Source: Cryomorphaceae bacterium
GTDB taxonomy: Bacteria > Bacteroidota > Bacteroidia > Flavobacteriales > Schleiferiaceae
Direction of reading: 5' to 3'
Assembly (NCBI GenBank): GCA_949547975.1
Contig: CATITW010000215.1
Span: 1 to 22,813, forward strand
DNA: 22,813 bases
Shown: positions 16,057 through 21,787 of the stretch, one piece after another
Position numbering within the stretch: the stretch's first letter is position 1
Layout: every line of letters starts with the position of its first letter
Position numbers and translations under genes: made by a program
The notes under the pieces: generated by a model
Told to the model about the DNA's origin: nothing
Database searches by the model: none
The model's input: only the letters and a program-made list of their open reading frames with translations

Positions 16057-16925
16057 GAAGTATCCTTTACTTAGCTGCAGCCGTCGTATTCGTAGCGTGT
16101 ACTTCGCAAACGGGCTCAAATCCTTTTGATGTGCCGCCAGGCGAAGAACCAGGTGCGAATCTTACAGGTTTTGCAGAGATTCACGAGCGTATTCTTGAGC
16201 CGAAATGTGCAAATCCTGCGTGTCATGACGGCACATTTGAACCGGACTTCAGAACCATCGAAGGAAGCTATAATACGCTGGTATACCACCCTGTGGTTAA
16301 AAATGACGAGGACCGAAGCTATGAATACCGCGTAGTGCCTGGAGAGGTAGAGCAATCGTGGTTGTACAATCGTCTGGTTACTTCCAACGATACTTTGGGT
16401 CAAATGCCGCTGTATGGAGAACCGTTGTCGAATCAAGAAATCAAGCAAATCACTTCTTGGATAGAGCAGGGGGCGAAGGGAACGGATGGAACGGTGCCCC
16501 TTCCTCCGAATGAGGTACCAAATTTTAATTGGTACGTGGCATTCTCAGGCGATGTAAATTGGTCCAATTGGGACATGAACCGCATCGACGAAACTCGCAC
16601 AGAATGGGCTGCCCCCTTCGCTGCAGATGCAAGCGATACAATAAGACTACTGCTGCACATGGGCGATGACCTACTTCCTACTTCCAACCTTCAGAACGTG
16701 GTCATTTATTCCGGACCTCATGACGATTACAGCCAAATGACCGCAAATCCGGCGACCTATTTCGTGGGTGACTATTGGACCGTATCCTTTGCGCCAAATA
16801 CCTTCGATGCTGGTGATACGACCTATTTCCGTGTCCAATTCTCCGATGACGCTTCCACCATTTCTTCACCCGACCAGGAGTCACCTTGGTGGTACGTGGA
16901 TCACTGTAGCTTTTACCTGTTCTAG
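16053..16925 (+). CDS. Lipoprotein with planctomycete-type cytochrome c-like domain (CxxxxCH)
   Basis: A 290-residue lipoprotein (lipobox FVAC, Cys16). Residues about 40-135 look like a small cytochrome c domain of the kind fused to planctomycete proteins: ILEPKCANPACHDG gives Cys52, Cys57, His58 with four residues between the cysteines instead of two, and QMPLYGEPLSNQEIKQITSWIEQGA supplies a candidate distal ligand Met118 and the final helix. Whether haem is attached with this spacing is uncertain. Residues about 150-290 are rich in Trp, Tyr and Asp with beta-strand character (FNWYVAFSGDVNWSNWD, YFVGDYWTVSF, WWYVDHCSF), of unknown family. It is coupled to the DUF1501-like gene by an ATGA overlap. 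Confidence 0.8.
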   Translation: MRSILYLAAAVVFVACTSQTGSNPFDVPPGEEPGANLTGFAEIHERILEPKCANPACHDGTFEPDFRTIEGSYNTLVYHPVVKNDEDRSYEYRVVPGEVEQSWLYNRLVTSNDTLGQMPLYGEPLSNQEIKQITSWIEQGAKGTDGTVPLPPNEVPNFNWYVAFSGDVNWSNWDMNRIDETRTEWAAPFAADASDTIRLLLHMGDDLLPTSNLQNVVIYSGPHDDYSQMTANPATYFVGDYWTVSFAPNTFDAGDTTYFRVQFSDDASTISSPDQESPWWYVDHCSFYLF

Positions 16926-16929
16926 CCCT

Positions 16930-17364
16930 ATGAAACAGCTATTTCTCTTCATGTGCGCGGGTCTTCTTTGGAGCGCTTGCACGCCTAATTTCAGCAGTTC
17001 TATTCCCGATATCCAATTGCAAGAGCTCGGTCCCGAGCACATCGTGGCGCTGGAAGACAGCATTTACATGCGCATCTCCTTTTTCGACAGCGATGGCGAT
17101 TTAGGTGAGAATTTGACCAGCGAGAACAATCTATTTGTGGTAGACGAGCGCTTAGAATTGGCACACGAATTCCGCATTTCCAACATGGTACCTGGAGGTG
17201 CTGAGGTTCCCATCCAAGGCGAGTTAGAATGGACCATCCCGAGCGTGTTTTTAACCAACTCGAACGGTGAATCTGAATTGGTCACCTACCGCATCTACGT
17301 CGTCGATAGGGCTGGAAACAAAAGCAATACCATCACCACAGCTCCCATTACCATTCTTCCTTAA
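16930..17364 (+). CDS. Small lipoprotein with a DSDGDLG motif, last gene of the cassette
   Basis: A 144-residue lipoprotein (lipobox WSAC, Cys17). The body contains ISFFDSDGDLGEN, like the FTDxDGDxG stretch common in Bacteroidota surface lipoproteins with immunoglobulin-like beta domains, and ends in VTYRIYVVDRAGNKSNTITTAPI, typical of a fibronectin/cadherin-like last strand pair. A calcium site at the Asp-rich turn is possible. Function unknown. The frame is open upstream to 16768, but that would lie inside the cytochrome-like gene; the ATG at 16930 with its signal peptide, 4 bases after the upstream stop, is the right start. It closes the five-gene run. Confidence 0.78.
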   Translation: MKQLFLFMCAGLLWSACTPNFSSSIPDIQLQELGPEHIVALEDSIYMRISFFDSDGDLGENLTSENNLFVVDERLELAHEFRISNMVPGGAEVPIQGELEWTIPSVFLTNSNGESELVTYRIYVVDRAGNKSNTITTAPITILP

Positions 17365-17431
17365 AAATCCTCCGCAGTACCCAATTTCTTTTTCTATCTT
17401 CGTATAGTTGTTTAAACAAACATATAGAGCC

Positions 17432-18289
17432 ATGCCCGTACGCAGAGCATTACCCGGACACGAAGTTATGATGGGGGACACTCCGATCAAACAACCGATC
17501 CCTACCGCTTCGGTAGAACAGATTGGTCCCTTTTTATTATTGCACCACCACGCCGGCGAAGTAAAAGCGGGCTCAGATCGTTGGAATACTGGGGTAGGGC
17601 CTCATCCGCACCGTGGTTTTTCACCCGTCACCTTCATTTATCAAGGCGGGGTACACCATAGAGACTCCCGGGGCAACAACAGCGTAGTGCATGAAGGCGG
17701 CGTTCAGTGGATGGATGTAGGCATGGGTATCGTGCATAGCGAACGCCCCCCGGCCGAATTGTGCGAGCACGGTGGCATCCAAGAAATCATCCAGTTGTGG
17801 GTGAACCTTCCAGCGGCGCTAAAAATGATTCAACCGGCATACATCCCACTTCAAAAAGATGAAATGCCTTCAGTTCAAGGCCATCCGGAGCTTAGGATCG
17901 TTTCAGGAACGCCTGTATCCGGTGCGGCACAAGGCCCGTTGAAGAGCGCCTATCCGATCGATGCATTGCACGGCACTACGAGCACTGCACCGCTCACTTT
18001 CGAAGTACATGAAGGTCAAAATGGGTTCATTTATCTGCTCAGCGGCGGTGGCCGTATAGCGGGATACGGACTCGTGGAGGAACACACGCTATATGAATTG
18101 ACTCCGGGAAGTTATACGTTCGAACCTGCGGCAGCATCGAAAATCTTATGTGTAAGTGCGGTGCCTATTCAAGAAAAGGTGGAAAGCTACGGGCCATTCG
18201 TGATGAACAACCAGACGCAAATCATGGAAGCAATGCGTGATTACCAGATGGGTAAGATGGGTATGCTGGTAGAAAGAGATTTGGACTAA
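17432..18289 (+). CDS. Pirin family bicupin
   Basis: A 285-residue cytoplasmic cupin protein. Some bacterial pirins have quercetinase activity or bind metabolic enzymes; the physiological role here is open. The N-terminal cupin has the complete metal site: His58 and His60 in GPHPHRGF, His102 and Glu104 in GMGIVHSERP. The C-terminal cupin region (about 170-285) holds GQNGFIYLLSGGGRIAG and FVMNNQTQIMEAMRDYQMGKMG, the family ending. The frame has an earlier ATG at 17408, but alignment with the family start and the absence of similarity in those eight codons favour 17432. A TATCTTCG box at 17395-17402 could be its promoter, but no -33 element is clear. Confidence 0.93.
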   Translation: MPVRRALPGHEVMMGDTPIKQPIPTASVEQIGPFLLLHHHAGEVKAGSDRWNTGVGPHPHRGFSPVTFIYQGGVHHRDSRGNNSVVHEGGVQWMDVGMGIVHSERPPAELCEHGGIQEIIQLWVNLPAALKMIQPAYIPLQKDEMPSVQGHPELRIVSGTPVSGAAQGPLKSAYPIDALHGTTSTAPLTFEVHEGQNGFIYLLSGGGRIAGYGLVEEHTLYELTPGSYTFEPAAASKILCVSAVPIQEKVESYGPFVMNNQTQIMEAMRDYQMGKMGMLVERDLD

Positions 18290-18316
18290 GCCTGCGTAAG
18301 GACCGTTAATCGGCTG

Positions 18317-18324
18317 TATCTTTG
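18317..18324 (+). promoter_or_regulatory. -7 box of rlmN, giving a nearly leaderless mRNA
   Basis: TATCTTTG is a perfect match to TAnnTTTG, 7 bases before the rlmN ATG at 18332, in the 42-base gap after the pirin gene. Transcription from it would start about 4 bases before, or at, the start codon. The -33 position has no good TTG. Confidence 0.5.
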
Positions 18325-18331
18325 CTTTTAG

Positions 18332-19378
18332 ATGAGTACGACCAAAACGGACATACGAGGATTGAGCCAAGAAGCGCTCATTGCCTTTTTTGAAAAGCAT
18401 GGAGAGAAAGCGTTCCGCGCCAAACAAGTCTATCAATGGCTTTGGCAAAAAAGCGTGGCGAGTTTTGAGGAGATGACGAACCTCAGTAAGGAGACCCGCA
18501 CCTTGCTCGATGAACACTTCGAATTCAAACTTCTTGAAGTCGATCTGATGCAGCGCTCGGTCGACGGTACCATCAAAAATGCAGTAAAACTTCACGACGG
18601 TGCCTTGGTGGAATCGGTATTGATTCCGACTGAAAAACGCATCACCGCTTGTGTAAGTTCGCAAGTAGGCTGTTCTCTAGATTGTACATTTTGTGCAACT
18701 GCTTCACTGAAGCGCATGCGAAATTTAGGTCCCGATGAAATCTATGACCAAGTTGTAGTCATCGACCGGCAAGGGCGGGAATTCTTCGGAAGACCACTCA
18801 CAAACATTGTCTTTATGGGGATGGGTGAACCCTTGCTGAACTACGCAAATGTGCTTTCTGCGATTGACAAGATCACCGATCCAAAGGGCCTGGGTCTCAG
18901 TCCGAAACGCATCACATTGAGTACGATCGGCGTACCGAAATTGATCAAGAAGATGGCGGACGAAGAGGTTCGCTTTAATCTAGCCATTTCTTTGCACAGC
19001 GCTATCGAAGAAAAGCGTTCAAAGCTCATGCCTTTAGCACATCGCAGTGCAACCCTAGCTGATCTTCGTGAATCCTTGCAGTATTGGTATGCCAAAACGG
19101 GCCGTGGTGTCACCTTTGAATATGTGATTTGGCGCGGTATCAACGACACCGAAAAGGATGCTAAAGCCTTGGCAAAATTTTGTGGTGCCATCCCTACCAA
19201 AGTGAACATCATACAGTACAACCCCATCGATAACGGGCCCTATACGCAAGCTGCTCAAGAGGCCGTGGATATGTATAAAGAGTACCTCGAGAGCAAAGGA
19301 ATCATCGCCACCATTCGCCATTCTCGCGGGCAGGATATCGATGCCGCTTGCGGTCAGTTAGCGAATAAAGTGGAATAG
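18332..19378 (+). CDS. rlmN: Dual-specificity 23S rRNA/tRNA adenine-C2 methyltransferase RlmN
   Basis: Radical SAM enzyme that methylates C2 of A2503 in 23S rRNA and A37 in some tRNAs. The 348-residue protein has the [4Fe-4S] motif at Cys114, Cys118 and Cys121 (GCSLDCTFCAT), the downstream NIVFMGMGEPLLNY and ITLSTIGVPKLI stretches, and the methyl-carrying cysteine region RHSRGQDIDAACGQL (Cys340). The N-terminal accessory domain (KAFRAKQVYQWLWQK) is complete. No frameshift or missing residue is visible. A promoter-like box lies just before the start. In flavobacteria rlmN often lies close to queA; here they are about 12.5 kb apart. Confidence 0.97.
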   Translation: MSTTKTDIRGLSQEALIAFFEKHGEKAFRAKQVYQWLWQKSVASFEEMTNLSKETRTLLDEHFEFKLLEVDLMQRSVDGTIKNAVKLHDGALVESVLIPTEKRITACVSSQVGCSLDCTFCATASLKRMRNLGPDEIYDQVVVIDRQGREFFGRPLTNIVFMGMGEPLLNYANVLSAIDKITDPKGLGLSPKRITLSTIGVPKLIKKMADEEVRFNLAISLHSAIEEKRSKLMPLAHRSATLADLRESLQYWYAKTGRGVTFEYVIWRGINDTEKDAKALAKFCGAIPTKVNIIQYNPIDNGPYTQAAQEAVDMYKEYLESKGIIATIRHSRGQDIDAACGQLANKVE

Positions 19379-19379
19379 A

Positions 19380-19423
19380 AACTCGAAGGTCCCGCCTTCG
19401 CCTACTGTGCATAACATCGAGTT
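19380..19423. other. Two mutually exclusive hairpins after rlmN
   Basis: CGAAGG (19384-19389) can pair with CCTTCG (19395-19400) across a 5-base loop. AACTCGA (19380-19386) can pair with TCGAGTT (19417-19423). The left arms share bases, so only one can form. There is no T-tract, so this is not a standard terminator; it may stabilise the rlmN 3' end or affect the next gene. Confidence 0.3.
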
Positions 19424-19463
19424 CTTCACATTCTTTGGAACTCTCATCCCCCGTGCCCAATTT

Positions 19464-19490
19464 ATATAGGTAATCAACATTTACCTATAT
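19464..19490. promoter_or_regulatory. Perfect 10-bp inverted repeat covering the comM start codon
   Basis: ATATAGGTAA (19464-19473) is matched exactly by TTACCTATAT (19481-19490) around a 7-base spacer. The first two bases of the ATG at 19489 belong to the right arm. As DNA it could be an operator; as RNA it would fold the start codon into a hairpin. The surrounding sequence is AT-rich only here. Confidence 0.55.
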
Positions 19491-21126
19491 GCTCATCCGT
19501 CTTCATACCCTCCAGCCCACTTGCATGTATTCTCTTCCAGTGACTTTGGAAGTAAACATTTCCCGTGGAATAAAAATGCACGTCACCGGTGGCGCTGCAG
19601 CCTTAGTTCGCGAATCACGTCAGCGCATCTATGCCGTGATCAAGCAAAGCGACTGGCACTGGCCGGGTCAGCGCATTACGATCAACGTGCTCCCGACAGA
19701 AATCAAAAAATCAGGCGCCCATTACGACCTCCCCATCGCAATAGGTATCCTTTGCGCTTCGAAGCAACTACCACTGACCAAGCTCAAGACCACCCTGTTC
19801 GCTGGCGAATTAAACCTCAAAGGAGAGCTCACGCCGTATCCAGATCCGTTCAACATAGCACATCTAGCCCAAACCACAGGCTGTACCCATGTTCTCGCTC
19901 ATTTCACTCCGCAAGACCTCCATGCGCTTAACCAGCGCTTTACTCATCTTCACTTTATTTCTGTGGCGACGTTTTCCGCTGCCACGGACTACCTTCGAGG
20001 CGCAACTCCCGTTACTACCGACATGCAAGCCGCCACACCAACGCTACCTAAACCCCAAGAACATTGCATGTCGGAAGTAGCCGGGCAGCGCCCCTTGAAA
20101 CGTGCCTTAGAGATTGCGGCCGCTGGGGGACACCACCTTTTAATGATCGGCCCACCGGGAGTAGGGAAGACCATGCTCGCCACACGGTTTGCGGGCATTC
20201 AACCACCGCCAAACCCGAATGAGCGCGATCAGATCAGCGCGTTGGCATTAGGAGCGGGCATGCAACTAGGCGCACCTTTACGTCAAAAACGTCCTTTTCT
20301 TGCCGCCTCTCGTGTCTTAAATCATGTGGAGCTCCTCGGCAAGGGAGCAGCTGCAGGATTATGGGCACAGTTGCTTCAAGGGCAAACCACTGACCACCGA
20401 TGTTTTGATCCTGAACTGCTGCAACAAACCCGGTCGTTACCCGCGGCATTGCGGTGCTTTGGTGGAGCGTTGTTTTTAGATGAGTTTACGGCGTATTCAA
20501 AGTCCGTTCATGAGGATTTATTACAACATTTGGATACCCACAAACTATCACTGCTGGTAGCGATGAACCCTTGCCCGTGTGGAAATTTCAACCACCCGGA
20601 TAAAGACTGCCGCTGCAGTGCCTCTGCGTTATCCGCGCATCAGAAAAAACTCAGTGGAGCAATGAAAGATCGTTTGGACATGGTGGTGTACACTTCACCG
20701 ATGTTATGGCAGGACGATATTGAGGAGACTTCTGCTCAAATCAAAGCGCGCGTAGAACGTGCGTGGTCTATTCAGATCAAACGTCAAGGCGCACAAAATG
20801 CCCAATTAAGTACCTCACAACTCGAAGCAGTAAGTCGTATTGAAAAGTCAGATTGGCGCTTTTTCTACCGAGAATGTGCGCGGCAAAAGGTCAGCATTAG
20901 AGGACAGCGTAGTTTGTTAGCACTTGCAAGAACCTTAGCAGATTTAGAAGGACAACAGAAGGTCACAAAGGCACAACTGATTTTGGCGTTTGCACTGCGC
21001 TTTAGTGATCGCGCGTCCTACAGTCCTGTCAAAAAACAAGTCAAAGCATCCCCAAAGAAAAGCACAGGCCCAACTTTCAACTTGGGCGACGGAACTACTT
21101 TCACGGTCAACAGACCGCCTCAATAG
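19489..21126 (+). CDS. comM: Divergent ComM/YifB-like AAA+ ATPase
   Basis: ComM is a hexameric helicase that extends branch migration during natural transformation. This 545-residue protein has the N-terminal Lon-like domain (VTLEVNISRGIKMHV, VRESRQRIYAVI, GAHYDLPIAIGIL), Walker A GPPGVGKT at 221-228, Walker B LFLDEF with Asp331, the MNPCPCG...CRCSA cysteine module at 359-375, and a C-terminal part with ALARTLADLEG and RFSDR. It departs from the family in the core. The RSPHH...PGEISLAH segment is replaced by a longer unrelated stretch (about 266-324), and roughly 15 residues are missing between Walker B and NPCPCG, where the ISR hairpin normally lies. It also has a Lys/Pro-rich tail. No frameshift is visible. 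The ATG at 19489 aligns with the family start. Confidence 0.85.
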   Translation: MLIRLHTLQPTCMYSLPVTLEVNISRGIKMHVTGGAAALVRESRQRIYAVIKQSDWHWPGQRITINVLPTEIKKSGAHYDLPIAIGILCASKQLPLTKLKTTLFAGELNLKGELTPYPDPFNIAHLAQTTGCTHVLAHFTPQDLHALNQRFTHLHFISVATFSAATDYLRGATPVTTDMQAATPTLPKPQEHCMSEVAGQRPLKRALEIAAAGGHHLLMIGPPGVGKTMLATRFAGIQPPPNPNERDQISALALGAGMQLGAPLRQKRPFLAASRVLNHVELLGKGAAAGLWAQLLQGQTTDHRCFDPELLQQTRSLPAALRCFGGALFLDEFTAYSKSVHEDLLQHLDTHKLSLLVAMNPCPCGNFNHPDKDCRCSASALSAHQKKLSGAMKDRLDMVVYTSPMLWQDDIEETSAQIKARVERAWSIQIKRQGAQNAQLSTSQLEAVSRIEKSDWRFFYRECARQKVSIRGQRSLLALARTLADLEGQQKVTKAQLILAFALRFSDRASYSPVKKQVKASPKKSTGPTFNLGDGTTFTVNRPPQ

Positions 21127-21127
21127 T

Positions 21128-21187
21128 GGTGGAACAGGTAATGGAGGCGTTGAAACATGTTCAACCCTTCATTGCTCCACCCGTTTT
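21128..21187. terminator. Imperfect stem-loop between convergent genes, probable terminator
   Basis: Four paired blocks build a stem of about 20 pairs: GGTGGA (21128-21133) with TCCACC (21176-21181), AATG (21140-21143) with CATT (21170-21173), GAGG (21144-21147) with CCTT (21166-21169), and GTTGAA (21149-21154) with TTCAAC (21160-21165), closed by a 5-base loop. A short CGTTTT follows. It starts right after the comM stop and ends beside the stop of the minus-strand gene. Confidence 0.55.
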
Positions 21188-21776
21188 ATCGACGCCAGCT
21201 CGGGTCTTTTGGATCAGGTGCATTCTTGGTCCATTCGATAGGTCCATCGCAGCCGATCTCTACAATCATAGCATTAGGTGACCCGAACACACCAAGCATA
21301 GCACTACGCCAATCACGGAATTCGTTCATGTCCGTAGCATAGCAGCTCAGCGTAAGTATGGCAATGTAATTTTTATCGATGACGACAACGGCTGGTTGCA
21401 CATGGTCCACGGTACGGTAATCTCGCCCAGGAGTGATGCGCTTGTTGCCAATAAATTCCTTGAACCAAAATTTAAGCGCATATTTCAGCTCTTCTTCGTT
21501 TTCATAAGCGAAGGTGCTTAAATCATATTTAGGGCGCACATTATTGCCAAGCTCGTTCACTTCTTTCTCGATCTGTTTGAGCTGGAAGTACTGATGTTCT
21601 ACAAAATTGGTTTGATCTAGAACGCCATAGTTCGGCTCACTTCCGCCCAATTCTTTGATTTTAAAAAGTTCAGATTGCTCGGCTAGAAACAGCTGCGTTC
21701 TCTGCCCCAATTCTTCCGTTTGTGCCACAACAAACAGTGGCAATGATAGGATCAAACTAAGCAAGACTCTTTTCAT
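21186..21776 (-). CDS. Secreted protein of unknown function, downstream of folC
   Basis: A 196-residue protein with a Sec signal peptide (MKRVLLSLILSLPLFVVAQ, cleavage probably after the Ala or Gln near residues 18-19) and no lipobox, so probably periplasmic. The body is mixed helix and strand: charged helices near 20-75 (LKQIEKEVNELGNN), a middle part with FAYENEEELKYALKFWFKEFI, and a C-terminal part with QPAVVVIDKNYIAILTLSCYATD, SAMLGVFGSPNAMIVEIGCDG and ending PKDPSWRR. I do not recognise the family. Two cysteines in the C-terminal part could form a disulphide. It starts 11 bases after the folC stop, so it is very likely cotranscribed with folC. Confidence 0.75.
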   Translation of the reverse strand: MKRVLLSLILSLPLFVVAQTEELGQRTQLFLAEQSELFKIKELGGSEPNYGVLDQTNFVEHQYFQLKQIEKEVNELGNNVRPKYDLSTFAYENEEELKYALKFWFKEFIGNKRITPGRDYRTVDHVQPAVVVIDKNYIAILTLSCYATDMNEFRDWRSAMLGVFGSPNAMIVEIGCDGPIEWTKNAPDPKDPSWRR

Positions 21777-21787
21777 ACGGTAAAGTA

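Noticed and set aside
16768..16929. Longer start for the last cassette lipoprotein
   Set aside because: It would bury the signal peptide and lipobox that begin at 16930.
18146..18664. 172-residue minus-strand open frame across the pirin/rlmN junction
   Set aside because: It is antisense to two well-conserved genes, its sequence shows no domain, and it is explained by codon bias of the real genes.
19489..21126. comM as a pseudogene
   Set aside because: Frame is intact over 545 codons, and the Walker motifs and cysteine module are kept. The changes are replacements and deletions in frame, not frameshifts.
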